From the NCBI GenBank assembly GCA_015680905.1, contig CM027382.1:5146001-5210000 (forward strand): a stretch of 64,000 nt of DNA. The letters are read 5' to 3'. The stretch is from Coptis chinensis. Lineage: Eukaryota; Streptophyta; Magnoliopsida; Ranunculales; Ranunculaceae. The number at the start of each line of letters is the position of its first letter. Within the stretch, counting starts at the first letter, position 1. The position numbers and the translations under genes are program-made. Of this stretch, positions 48,167 to 60,215 are shown in pieces. The notes under the pieces were generated by a model. That model made no database searches, was not told where the DNA came from, and saw nothing but the letters and a program-made list of their open reading frames with translations.

Positions 48167-50106
48167 CTAAATGCTCATGGGAAATGGATTCAACCTGATT
48201 GAGGGTACAAGCATGAGAGGTTTGGCCTTTGGAACAGTTAATCCAGGCCTTTCACTCATATCAACTACCTTAGGTGCTACCTCATTACCATTGGATGGTA
48301 TACTCCAATCAAAGCCCTGGATCAACAAAGCCAACACTGTAGGAACAACTTGAACAGCCAATGCCACGCCTGGACACCCCCTTCTTCCAGATCCAAATGG
48401 CAAAATATTAAAATGTTGGCCTCTAACATCAACCATACTTGCATTTTCATTACCTGGGCCTTGAGACATGAACCTTTCAGGTTGGAACTTAAATGGGTTT
48501 TTCCAAGTTTTAGGATCTCTACAAATAGACCAATTATTTATGAAAAGAATGGACTTTGCTGGTATGTCATAGCCAGCAACTTTGCAATCTTCTGTTGATT
48601 CTCTTTCAAATATAGGAATTGGTGGGTGAAGTCTAAGTGTTTCTTTGAATATTGCTTGCAAATAAGGTAAATTTGCAATATCAGATTCCTTAACCAACCT
48701 GTTTTTGCCCACAACTGAATCTATCTCTTCTTTTGCTTTTTCCATAAGTGCAGGATTATTAACTAGTTCTGACATTGCCCATTCCACAACAATCCCAGAT
48801 GTATCAGTTGCAGCTGTAAGAAAGTCCTACAGGGAAAAAAAAATATAAAACAAAGATAGAGTTAAGGGACCCGAAAGTAATTGCAGGTATTAAAGGAGGT
48901 TACAAACATTACTTTGACCAAACGCTAATAAAGCCCATTATCAGTTGCGCTTACCATACTTGTGTTAACAAGTTGGATAATTTTACCTAGCAAAGCAACA
49001 AACAATTTTGCTGCTAAAACAACTGAAGTCTAGTAGATTAGTAATATACCATGTACAAGTGATCGATGTTGGAGACTTGGAGTTATGGAGTGTGTATATT
49101 GGACTATTGGTACAATGGTACATGTTGAAGTGATTAATTATTATGAGAATGAGGATGTTTATGTAAAAAAAAATAATGAAAATGAAGAAAGGTCAAAGTA
49201 ACTTACGAACATGAACGCCTTAATATTAGCTCTGGTCAATTTGATTTTCGAGCTCTCATCCTCTGATAGATCAAGCAACATGTCCAGAAAATCCTTGCTA
49301 CTCTTCTCCACTTTCTTCCTTCTAACTTGTTCACGCTCCTTGATAATTTTTTCAAGTAAAGTATCAAATCTGAACTGAATATTCATGGCTCTCTTTTTAA
49401 TTCCTTGCACATCAATATGCCGCAAAAACCAAATAAAATCGGATAAGTTAAACGTTGCAATGATCTCCGTGGCCTCTCGGACTACACTTCTAATCCCCTT
49501 GCCCCATTCATCCTCTCCAGAACACCTAAAGCCCAACATCATCCTAGAAATTATATTGTTCGAAACTTTAGCAACTTCTTCGGACAAATTCACGACTTTA
49601 CCACTATTGGCTTTGTTCAACAATATGCTAATCAGTTCAGAAGCTTCATCAGCTCGAAGGCGTTGTAACTGTGTAAGTGTTCTTTCACCTAGTAATTCAG
49701 TAGTGACAATTTTTTTCATGAACTGCCAGTAAGTACCATAAGGCGCGAAACCAAAACCAGCTGAATCATAAGTTAGGAGATCAATCACAATGTTAACTGG
49801 ACGTGAAGCAAAAGTGAGACCATTAGTAATGAGACATTCTTTTGCAGTTTCAGGCGTAGAAGCGATAATGCAAATTTCTGACCCAAGCCGGAGATGGATT
49901 AATGGACCGTAAAGTTTGCAGAGATTATGGAAAGATGAATGAGGGGTGTTGTTGAGGAGGTGAAGGTGCCCAATAATTGGTAGTCTCATTGGACTTGGTG
50001 GGAGATGCATTTGGCCTAGTTTGGTCTTGGAAAACAAAAAATTTCGACATAGAATTGCTGTAAAGATTAAGAAAGTTATAGTGGAAAAGAGAATTGCCAT
50101 ATCCAT
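48167..50106 (-). CDS. Cytochrome P450, CYP93 family, two exons, apparently intact
   Basis: Exon 1 (50106-49207) encodes 300 residues and ends at GTTC/GTAAGT. Exon 2 (48826-48167) follows a TTTTTCCCTGTAG acceptor and encodes 219 residues, giving a 519-residue protein of normal P450 length. The N-terminal membrane anchor (about residues 4-26) precedes the hinge [17 protein letters not shown]. Exon 2 has the I-helix oxygen-binding motif AATDTS, the K-helix ExxR in [14 protein letters not shown], and the heme-binding loop [10 protein letters not shown] with its ligand Cys. The single phase-0 intron before [10 protein letters not shown] is at the position usual for CYP93. The C-terminus (SIRLNPFP) and DVRGQHF resemble CYP93A, while PPIPIFERE recalls CYP93E, so the subfamily is open. 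CYP93 enzymes oxidise flavonoids, isoflavonoids or triterpenoids at the ER; the substrate here cannot be told. Intron 1 is 380 bp. Confidence 0.93.
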
Positions 50107-50185
50107 GGTGTATAATGAGCTCTAAGAACCGTGTGTGTTATCTAATATATCAACTGATGTACAGCCATCTCTGGGCGGTGGTATA

Positions 50186-50197
50186 CTATTTATAAAG
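50186..50197 (-). promoter_or_regulatory. Likely TATA box of the CYP93 gene
   Basis: Minus-strand CTTTATAAATAG lies about 80-90 bases upstream of the ATG at 50106, leaving room for a leader of about 50 bases. Its TTTATAAA core is exactly the left target-duplication copy of the TIR element at 50197-50978. That element inserted at the TATA box and duplicated it. Confidence 0.65.
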
Positions 50198-50978
50198 GTC
50201 CTGTTACTGCCGGACCCCAATTTGTGTTGGGCGGACTCCCACAAAAAAAACAATTATTATAAGTGTGTCATTGGTTTCAAAAAATCTAAAAAAATTATTA
50301 TTACATGTTATTATTGGTTAAAAAAAATTGAATTCGAAACTCCAAACTTAAACGACCCGGCTAGGTCGTTTGGATTAAGTCCCAAACGACTTGGCCACAC
50401 CGTTTGGGACTTAGTCCAAACGACTTGGCCACACCGGTCAAGAGCCCAAAAAACAGAACTTTGAATTTTTTTCAAAGTTCAAATCCCAAACGACATGGCC
50501 ATATCGTTTTGGACTAAGTCCAAACGGTGTGACCATATCGTTGAAACTTAGTCCAAACGGTGTTGCCATATCGTTAGGGATTTTTCTAAGTTCAAACGGT
50601 GTGGCCATTTTTTTCTAAGTCCAAATCACAAACGACATGGCCACACCGCTTTGGAGTCCAAACGCGCGCCATATCGTTAGGGATTTGAACTTTGAAAAAA
50701 AAATTCAAAGTTCGCTTTTTGGGCTCTTGACCGGTGTCGTTTGGACTAAGTCATTAAATTAAATGGCAAGTCGTTTGGGACTTAGTCAACGACTTAGTCC
50801 AAACGACATAGCCGGGTCATTTAAGTTTGGGGTTTTGAATTCAATTTTTTGGGGACCAATGGCATACTTGTAATAATTGTTTTTTTTTAGATTTTTTGAA
50901 ACCAATGGCACACTTGTAATAATCATTTTTTTTGGGAGTCCACCCAACACAAATTGGGGTCCGTCAATAACAAATACC
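50197..50978. mobile_element. TIR element B (782 bp) in the CYP93 promoter
   Basis: Termini GGTCCTGTTACTGCCGGACC and the inverted GGTCCGTCAATAACAAATACC continue inward as CCAATTTGTGTTGGGCGGAC and its complement. The target duplication TTTATAAA is perfect (50189-50196 and 50979-50986). The interior carries repeated CCAAACGACTTGGCCACACC and AGTCCAAACGG-type blocks in both directions, and inverted AAAAAAATTCAAAGTTC arms. It is a close relative of the nested element at 43863-44972. Non-coding. Confidence 0.9.
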
Positions 50979-50986
50979 TTTATAAA

Positions 50987-51992
50987 AAACAATTTACCGT
51001 TTATTATTGGAAAAAAAAAAAAAAAAAATTACCGTTTTGGGTACCGAACTTGAGTGTTTTTTACACATACCATGTATCACCTGTATATTGCAATGTATGG
51101 CTAAGAACATTCTCATTGCAGTCAAATTTTTTTTTTCACGTAGGATTATTTCCCCTCTTTGCTATCTTTGTGGTGAAAACAAGAAAAGGTTGCCCAATGC
51201 AGGGGTGACTTTAAATCTCGGATGGAATGTTTGATTCCGTTTGAATATAAAAATTGAAAAAACGCATGCAAGATGGAATGAAACATGTCGTCCGAAGTTA
51301 AAAAAAAAACCGAAAAAAAGTCAAAAAACACATGGACAGAATCTAGAAAAAAAAACCGATTTTTTTTTAAAAAACACTGTGAGATGGTTCTATCCGAAGC
51401 TCACAACTCAGTAAAAATCTCAATAGCAAGTGCTACTCTTATTGTGACTTAGTTACAAGTCACCGAGTTTGTCACCTTTACATTGGGCAAGGATTTTTTA
51501 ATATTTAAAGGTGAAAACTCTCAATTTCCCTCCTAATGACTTGAATTGGAAATGCTCTAACATTTAAAGTATTTGCTGACTTGGAATTGAAAACTTTGCA
51601 AAACAAGATATTTCGCAACAGTAAAATTGAAATGTGAAAAACAGTAATCCCCCTAACACACAGTGGACATTCTGTTGGACTTGAACCATGAAAGAAAGAA
51701 ACCAGACTTTGATTCAAGCAACGAATGGAAAGTCTCAAGCAATGCAAGCATTAAACCATCAACAATAAACCATAGATAAGTAATTAGTCACTGGTCATTT
51801 TAATTCATGGAACAGAAGAAAGAGTTATATAACAAGAACACATTCCGTAAAGATTCAACTAATAACAAAGCTATTGAGCATCCATGATTTAGCTACCGAC
51901 CATAGAATTCCAAGCGATTAACTTCCAAATCAATCAACTAAGGGAATAAATTGAACCAAATGAGTATTGGGAGCAACGACCATCAGACCATA
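50987..51992. other. No recognised gene
   Basis: This is the original upstream flank of the CYP93 gene, now pushed beyond the TIR element. It contains A-rich runs (51010, 51300, 51345). I recognise neither coding sequence nor a defined regulatory motif. Confidence 0.4.
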
Positions 51993-52387
51993 CTAGCCTT
52001 CAAACCTGTCCTACGAACGGGTGCCTTTATATTAAATTATTCTAAAAAAAAATATTATCAACTATTCATATATGCATAGTTAGCTATGCATAGCTATGAG
52101 ATATGAAAATTATATTAATCACTCATTCAAATTTCTTGCACCACTCTCTATAAAAAGGAAGCACCAAACCTTGATAAAACCCAATGACTTCTTTTTGTTG
52201 TTAGGTTTAATAATAGAAGTTTGATTGAAGTTTTGTGAGAATGCCAAATGTGGCGAAAATAATATTGAAGCTACTTGAATAGCAAGACATTCCCAATCAT
52301 AATAAAAGAATTATGATAAACACTACTTAAAATATAAAACTATATTTATCGAGACATTTATTCTCCTACATATAATACAAACATGTT

Positions 52388-53795
52388 TTAGGGTTATTAG
52401 TTCAATGCATTTGCATCAAGTTTCTGATTTTCTATTAATTATTCTTTAAGGTTAGTTCAATGTAGTACATTTATTTCCAATTTCTCATTAATTATTCTTT
52501 GAGGTTAGTTCAATACAATAATTGCATCAAGTTTCCGATTTTCCATTAATTATTATTTGAGGTTAGTTCTGTGCAATTGCATCCACTTTATGATTTCCCA
52601 TTTGTTATTCATTAAGGTTAATTCAGTACAGTTGCATCCAGTTTTCGATGTTTCATTAATTAGCCTTTGAGATTAGTTCATTGCATTTGCATCCAGGTTC
52701 CAATCTCCTGTTAATTACTCTTTGAGGTTAGTTCAATACATGTGCATCCAGTTTTTGATTTTCTGTTAATTATTTTTCTAGGTTAGTTCAATAGTTTACA
52801 ATTTATAGCTATTTATACTTTGAGGTCAGTGTGATACAGTTACATCTGGCTTCCATTTCCAGTTAACTATTCTTAGAGGTTATTTCAATGCATTTGCATC
52901 CAATTTATGATTTTTCGTTAGTTAATCTCTGATTTAGTTTAATGCAGTTGCATCCAGTTTCTGATTTTTCAGTATTATTCTTTGAGGTTAGCTTAATGCA
53001 GTTGCATCCAATTTCCGTTTTTATGTTAATTGTTCTTTGAGGTTAGTTCAATGTTTTGCATTAAGTTTTCAATTTTCTGTTAATTATTTTTTTAGATTAG
53101 TTCAATGCAGTTACATCAAATTTATAATTTCCCGTTAATTATTCATTTAGGTTAGTTTAATGCAGTTTCATCCATTTTTCAATATTTTGTTAGTTAGTCT
53201 TTAAGACTAGTTCATTGCATTTGCATCCAGTTTCCGATTTTCCATTAATAACTCTTTAAGGTTAGTTCAATATATCTGCATCTAATTTTTTATTATTTAT
53301 GTTTTGAGGTTAGTTCGCTGCAATTACATCCAATCGTTTCTGATTTTCTGTTAACTATTCTTTGAGGTTATTTCAATGCATTTGCATTTAGTTTATGATT
53401 TTCCACCAATTATTCTATGAGGTTAGTTCAATACAGTTGCATTTGATTTTTTATTTTTTGTTAATTATTTTTAGTTTAGTTCAATGCATTTGCATCTAGT
53501 TTTCAGTTTTCTATTAGTTATTATTTGAGGTTCGTTTGATGTATTTGCATACTATTTCCAATTTCCCTTTAAATATTTTTCAAGGATTTGCATCCAATTT
53601 CTAATTTTTCGTTAGTTATTATCTGACGTTAGTTTAATGCAATTGCATCCAGTTTCGGATTTCTAGTTAATTACTTTTTGAGTTTAGTTTATTGCATTTG
53701 CATAAAGTTTCTAATTTCCCGTTAATTACTCTTTGAGCTCAGTTATGTATTTAAATCCAGTTTCCAATTTTCTTCTAATTATCCAATGGGGTGTG
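52388..53795 (-). repeat. Minisatellite array 1, units of about 55 bp, about 26 copies
   Basis: The unit reads roughly TTGAGGTTAGTTCAATGCAT, TTGCATCCAGTTTCTGATTT, then TCCGTTAATTATTCT. Units differ from each other at many positions, so the array is old or was formed by slow turnover. It lies just inside the 3' subterminal region of Helitron 1. Confidence 0.9.
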
Positions 53796-54324
53796 TAATA
53801 CCAACTTCTGTTGATCCATTTGTAGTGTCCTTGCAAACATGACATAAAAAATAAATTATGCTTGATTTACTATGTGGGATCATCGAAGATTATCCAGTTC
53901 CCGATTTCCTATCAATTATTCTTTAAATTATATGCATTACTCATTATGTGGAATCTTCAAAGATTATCTACAAATGGGTGTTGTTATATTAATTATTCTG
54001 AAAAATATTTGCAAATATGCAGAACTATTATATATATAATATTATATTGATCATTCATCCAAATTTCTTATAATGTGAAAACCTCACTCTCCATTAAAAA
54101 AAAACTCACCTTTGATAAAACCCTTCAATTCAACTTCATTTTGTTGTTTAATAATAGAAGTTTGATTGAAGTTTTGTAAGATTGCCTAATAAGGCGAAGG
54201 TTATATATATTGAAGCTACTTGAATAGCAAAGAGTTCTCAATCATACGGAAAGAGATAAGATAAACACCATTTTAAATACAAAATTGTACTTATCGAGAC
54301 ATTCCCACAACATATAGCCCAACT

Positions 54325-55205
54325 ATGTTTTAAGGTTAGTTCAATACATTTGCATCCAATTTCTGATTTTCCATTATTTATATTTTGAGGTTAGTACAAT
54401 GCAGTTGCATCCGATTTCCGATTCCCGTTATTTATTTTTTGAGGTTAGTTCAATGCAGTTGCATCCAGCTTCCAATTTCTCGTTAATTATTTTTTGCGGT
54501 TAGTTCAATACATTTGCATCCAATTCCCAATTTTCTGTTAATTATTTCTTTGAGGTCAGTTCAATGCATTTGCATCCAATTTCTGATTTCTCGTTAATTA
54601 TTATGTGAGATTAGTTTAATATATTTGTATCTAGTTTCTGATTTCCGATTCCTTGTTTATTATTTGATAAGGTTGCATTTGCATCTAGTTTCTAATTTCT
54701 CATTAACTATTGTTTGAGGTTAGTTCAATGAATTTGCATCCTGTTTCTGATTTCCCGTTAATTATTTCTTGAGATTAGTTCAATGTATTTGTATCCAGTT
54801 TATTTTTTTAGATTAGTTCAGTACAGTTGCATCCGGTTTTCAATTTTCCGTTAATTATTCTTTAAGATTAGTTCCATGCATTTGTATAATGTTTTCAATT
54901 TACAATTAATTTTTCTTTGAGGTTAGTTCAATGGAGTTGTATCTAATTTCTGATTTTCCATTAATTAAATCTTTGAGGGTTAGTTCAATGCATTTGCATC
55001 CAATTTCTGATTTTCCGATAATTATTTTTTTTATGTTAGTTTGATGTATTTGCATCCAAGTTTTGATTTCCTATTAATTATTCTTTCAGGTTAGTTTAAT
55101 ACAGTTGTATCCATACAGTTTAATGCTTGCATTTGCATCCACTTTCCGATTTCCCATTAAATATTATTTGAGGTTAGTTCGATGCATTTGCATCCAGTTT
55201 GTTAA
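54325..55205 (-). repeat. Minisatellite array 2, about 16 copies
   Basis: Same unit as array 1, starting GGTTAGTTCAATACATTTGC. It follows a second copy of the Helitron 3' subterminal block (AATAATAGAAGTTTGATTGA to TTGAAGCTACTTGAATAGCA). Confidence 0.9.
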
Positions 55206-55444
55206 TTAGTTTTATTCAGTATTATATATATTTTAAAATATTTGTCATTATTGTTTTGCCATTTTTTTTATTTTATATTATATATTTTGTGATATTATTT
55301 TTTGTATAATTAATTTTCCACATATAATTTTTTTTGGTTTGGTATATAATTTATTTAAGTCCAATGTCCACTTTAATTGAATCTCGTTATTCCGCCGAAT
55401 ATATAACATTATAGAGTTGAAAAATTATATTATAGTGTTGAAAA

Positions 55445-56305
55445 ATTATAAATTCATAAATTTAATTTGAATATGTCATAATTATTGTGGCCAGAATTGT
55501 GATTTTTGGAATCCTTAACTATGAATAAATGTCTAAATCCCACAGTGGATGGCGTATCAAATCGAAAGAGTTTTAGGAAAATCGTTTTCGGTAGAAACTA
55601 TTATTTTTAGCAATTTAGTTTTTTGTCTCATATTTTTTTTTGTAATTAACTATATTGTTTAAAAAAGTTGGAGACTCTGTGATTCTCTAGACAAGATTGT
55701 TTTTCGTATTTAACTATAATGTTTAGGAAAAGTTAGAGACTTAAACTCTAAATGGGATTGTTTCTTTATTTATATCATACTTTTTGTTATAATTAGTAAT
55801 AGAGTTTAGAAAAAAAAACCGAGTCTCTCCGAGAGTGCTCCAAAACATAGATTGGTGAGGGTATAGCTATAATATATATCTAAGGAATTGGAATATGTCA
55901 TAATTATTGTGGTTGGAATTGTGATTTTTTGAATCCTTAACTATGAATGAATGTCTAAATCCCATGGTGGATGACACATCAAATCGAAAGGGTTTTAGGA
56001 AAATCATATTCGGTGGAAACTATTGTTTTTAGTAATTTAGTTTTTTGTCTCTTATTTTTTTTTTCCGTAATTAGCTATATTGTTTAGGAGAAGTTGGAGA
56101 CTGTGAAACTCTAGATGGGGTTGTATTTTTCATAATTAGTTATAATGTTTAGGAAAAGCTAGAGACTCGATGAAACTCTAGATGGGATTGTTTTATTATT
56201 TATATCATACTATTTATAATTAGTAATAGAGTTTAGAAAAAACTGGAGTCTCTGCAAGTGCTCCAAAAAATAGATTGGTGAGGATATAGCTATAATATAT
56301 ATCTA
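55445..56305 (-). repeat. Two direct 430-bp repeats in Helitron 1
   Basis: Two units share TCATAATTATTGTGG(C/T), ATCCTTAACTATGAAT-AATG, AATCGAAAG-GTTTTAGGAAA and ATAGATTGGTGAGG to ATAATATATATCTAAGGA. Units start near 55460 and 55895. The same pair occurs in Helitron 2 at 62440-63298. Non-coding. Confidence 0.85.
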
Positions 56306-56424
56306 AGGATAAAGATAAATATTTGTTTCCTATTTTATCTTCTACTTTTTCTTAATTAGCCATGACACGTGGACACCCTAGAAACGCTTCCTCAATTGAA
56401 GAGGGTAGAGCTATAATATATACA

Positions 56425-57990
56425 AAGTTTTTGACCCAGCCATATGGCCGGACTCTTTTTGATAATTTGTGTGTTACACAAATTTTTGATAATTCATTTC
56501 TTCAGTCCTGTTATGCAAATTTTGCAAACATATATTTTGAATCTTTATAGATTTTATGCATAATAATGCATAATAAGAAGATCCTTTTTGAGCAAGCCAA
56601 ACTGACCTATTTCCTCGAGTAATGCATATTTGAGTAGAAGGGTCTTCTTTAGTTACTCTATCAATAATCAAACATTCAAAAATACTTCTTAATCCATAAT
56701 TACTAATGCTTATCCATTATATCTGACTTGAGTCATATTACATTTCAAAATTTGGGGATTATACATGCATGAATTTTGTTTTTCTTAAATTCAATAGTCA
56801 AAGTGATAAATAAGGCATTAATTACACATTCTATTATATTTCAGTTAGACAAATTATTAGCCAATGTCGTCTTGGATAATCACAATGTAATCTTAAACCA
56901 ATAATTAAAGAGTAATTGCGTGCTATTATAAAGATATGCATCCATGAGTAATAATTCATGCATGTAATGAATATGTCAGACGACAATTGAGAAACAGTGC
57001 CAAAGAAATAACTCATATAAATTGTTCTATTAATTACATAGAATCCCATAGAATTTTCAAATTACATTAGTAGGAATGAAGCTCTCTTTCACTAAAAACT
57101 GAAAAGAAACACAACTTTTAATTTGCTACATCTCCAAATTTTCTTATAATTCTGAAAATAAATATTTATTACATACACACCACATGTTCTCAAAAATAAT
57201 TTAATATGAATCCAAAGAGTGTAACTTAGATTTATTTTGTGTCTATTGCTTTATTCAAGCTAAGTAATCTGAAATAGCAAATCAAGGTAAGGCATTTTCA
57301 TATTATTGATTACAATATTAATTCTATAACACCACAATGCCGCCCATAAGCAAACATTGGCTTGCAATCAGCGCTTAGCTGCATCATCTGGTATGATTGA
57401 AGCTCTTTTGGTATTGATTGCAACAACAAAAACTGTCAGAGTGATCCAGATTTTAAGGAGAAAGTGTATGAAGACGGCCGAATAATTAATACTTAACTGT
57501 AACAAAAAATCAAATATGTAACAAAAAATCAAATATTTTGTAATTTTTTGTGTTCAACAAAGAGGACTTCATGATAGTTTTGAAGATATATTCACTTAAG
57601 ATATGCCTTCACTTAATGCAATTAATTGAACTCTTCATATTTTCAATACATACAAAGACATACGCTAAACTTACCGAAGAAGAAATCCATTAACTTTGTG
57701 GTGGAGTTCTTCACATTAATCAATATATTGGTTTGGGCATATATTAATCTATTTTCTAGGGTGATCGTACGTGTGTCTAAATTGATTAAAATTAGAATTG
57801 ATTTCTAATTGTGCGTATATTTGTTTACTATTTTTTTTAGTATAAGTTCTAGTTTAATTAGAAAACTAAATACACAAAGATATAATTATTAAGAGTGTCT
57901 ACTTGGCTTCACTCTCTCTTGGGAGAGTGCCACCTAGGATAGAGACTGTCCATGTCAGATGTATTCTGCTTTAATATAGAGAGAGGTGAT
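56425..57990. other. No recognised gene
   Basis: AT-rich stretch between Helitrons 1 and 2. At its right end, 57895-57985 read in reverse as TCTCTCTATATTAAAGCAGA then CATCTGACATGGACAGTC. This looks like a Helitron 5' end of another family, but no partner end was found. Confidence 0.35.
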
Positions 57991-58357
57991 ACTAGTTTTC
58001 GAACCCGTCCTACGAACGGGTGCCGTTATATTAAATTATTGTAAAAAATACTAGGAACTATGCATAGCTATGAGATATGAAAATTATATTAATCAGTCAT
58101 TCAAATTTCTTACACCACTCTATATAAAAATGAAACACCAAACCTTGATAAAATTCATCGACTTCTTTTTGTTGTTAGGTTTAATAATAGAAGTTTGATT
58201 GAAGTTTTGTGAGATTGCCTAATCAGGCGAAGTTCATATATATTGAAGCTACTTGAATAGCAAGGAGTTACCAATCATACGGAAAGAGATAAAATAAGCA
58301 TTATTTTAATTAAATGCAAAACTATACTTGTCGAGACATTCTCACAACATATAATCC

Positions 58358-59295
58358 AACTAGTTTTGAGGTTAGTTCAATGCATTTGCATCCAATTTCT
58401 GATTTTTCATTATTTATATTTTGAGGTTAGTTCAATGCAGTTGAATCTAATTTTCGATTCCCGTTATTTTTTTTTAGGTTAGTTCAATGCAGTTACATCC
58501 AGTTTTCGATTTCTCGTTAATTATTCTTTGCGGTTAGTTCAATACATATGCATCCAATTTCCAATTCCTTGTTAATTGTTCTTTGAGGTCAGCTCAATGC
58601 ATTTGCATCTAGTTTCTGATTTCCTGTTAATTATTCTATGAGATTAGTTTAATGCATTTGAATATAGTTTCTAATTTCTCGTTTATTATTTGATAAGGTT
58701 GCATTTGCATCTAGTTTCCGATTTCTCATTAATTATTGTTTGAGGTTAGTTCAATGAATTTGCATCCAGTTTCCAATTTCCCGTTAATTATTTCTTGAGG
58801 TTAGTTCAATGCATTTGTATCCAATTTAATTTTTAAGATTAGTTCATTGCAGTTGCATCCGATTTCCGATTTCCCATTAATTATTTTTTTAGATTAGTTC
58901 CACATATTTGCATCATGTTTCCAATTTATAATTAATTTTTCTTTGAGGTTAGTTCAATGTAATTGCATCCAGTTTCCGATTTTCCGTTAATTTAATCTTT
59001 GAGGGTTAGTTTAATGTATTTGCATCCAGTTTCCGATTTTCCAACAATTATTTTTGATGTTAGTTTGATGTATTTGCATCCAAGTTTTGATTTGTCGTTA
59101 ATTATTCTTTGAGGTTAGTTTAATGCAGTTATATCCATATTTCGATTTTCTATTAATTACTTTTTAAGATTAATTTAATGCTTGCATTTCCATCTAGTGT
59201 CCGATTTCCCATTAAATAGTATTTGAAGTTAGTTCGATGCATTTACATCCAGTTTTCAGTTCCCCATTAATTGTTCTTTGACGTTAGTTTCATTC
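58358..59295 (-). repeat. Minisatellite array 3, about 17 copies
   Basis: Same 55-bp unit as arrays 1 and 2 (GGTTAGTTCAATGCATTTGC then ATCCAATTTCTGATTT). It aligns in order with array 2, including the odd units TTGATAAGGTTGCATTTGCA and CAATTTATAATTAATTTTTC. Arrays 2 and 3 therefore descend from one array. Confidence 0.9.
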
Positions 59296-59476
59296 AGTAT
59301 TATATATGTTTTAAAATATTTTTCATTATTGTTTTGCCGTTATTTCTTTTTCATTTTCTATTATATATTTTGTGATGTTATTTTTTGTATAATTTAATTT
59401 TCCACATGTAATTTGTTTTGGTTTGGTATATAATTTATTTAAGCCCAATGTCCACTTTAACTGAACATGGTTATTC

Positions 59477-59477
<1 letters not shown>

Positions 59478-59550
<73 letters not shown>
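59478..59550. repeat. TA microsatellite
   Basis: Continuous (TA)n of about 72 bases. Further TA tracts lie at 59929-59949, 61968-61979, 62363-62438 and 63402-63440. The first four look like one ancestral tract split by insertions. Confidence 0.95.
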
Positions 59551-59552
<2 letters not shown>

Positions 59553-59928
59553 CTCGGCTGCCTATGCCGACATACAGAAATGACATACGCAATCCAAAAG
59601 AGGACTTGCACATTGCTCTAAGGGTTGATTTTTTGTAGATATTATCTCCCTACCATGGATAGTATCTCCACAAAAAATCAACTCAATCCGATGTGTCTAG
59701 TCTTGTCAAAAGAGTGTTAAAATTTTGGATCATTAGATAAATTTCTAATTTAAACTCAATTTTTGGTAGGGTTAGACATGTTCAAAGGAGCTGATTTTTT
59801 GTGGAGATGATCTCCATGTTGTGGAAATCACATCCCTATAAAATCAACTTTTAGTTCGTTATGTAGGTAGGTAGGATTGCGTATGTCAATTCCGTATGTA
59901 ATTTTTGTATGTCGACATAGCCAGCCCG
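59551..59928. mobile_element. MITE in TA tract, first of three
   Basis: Terminal repeats GGCTGCCTATGCCGACATAC and AATGACATACGCAATCC on the left match the reverse of the right end (GGATTGCGTATGTCAATT, then GTATGTCGACATAGCCAGCC). TA runs lie on both sides. The interior folds on GATTTTTTGTAGATATTATC against its complement. It behaves like the Micron-type MITEs known to sit in TA microsatellites. Confidence 0.8.
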
Positions 59929-60215
59929 TATATATATATATATATATATAGCCCGGCTCTTAAACGGATGTACTTATACTTCTAATTTACGGACTTGATA
60001 AAAAAAAAAAAAATCTCACGTGAGAAACAAAAAGAAAACCCCAGCCGCCACAAAAAAAAAGGCAAATAAATCTCCTATTTTCCCTCTTCGTGACTCTCTC
60101 TCTCTCCCTAATATTCTCTCCCTCCAAATTCTCTCTCCTCTGTCTCAGGGCTTTTATCTCTCTTTCCTAGTTCTCTTTTCTTGTCTTTCCACCATACATG
60201 ACAACATTGTATTGT

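Larger units (their letters stand above)
51993..56424 (-). mobile_element. Helitron 1, about 4.4 kb, non-autonomous
   Basis: The left end on the plus strand is CTAG at 51993 followed by the reverse of a hairpin ACCCGTTC-GTA-GGACAGGT. The right end resembles a Helitron 5' terminus: in reverse it reads TATATTATAGCTCTACCCTC, then GGAAGCGTTTCTAGGGTG and TCCACGTGTCATGGC. The interior holds a long minisatellite (52388-53790), a second copy of the 3' subterminal region (about 53965-54320) with its own minisatellite, and two 430-bp repeats. The duplicated 3' region suggests two elements fused or one inserted into another. The exact 5' tip (TC) is not clear. No coding sequence. Confidence 0.7.

Noticed and set aside
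40901-50106. UGT and CYP93 as a biosynthetic gene cluster
   Set aside because: There are only two genes, one of them dead, separated by 6 kb of transposons. Nothing in the sequence links their substrates.
52388-55205. CRISPR-like array from the regular repeats
   Set aside because: Units are contiguous, diverged 55-bp tandem repeats without unique spacers, in a plant Helitron.
59326-59621. Open frames on both strands through the TA microsatellite
   Set aside because: They encode only Ile-Tyr repeats from (TA)n, and both strands are equally open.
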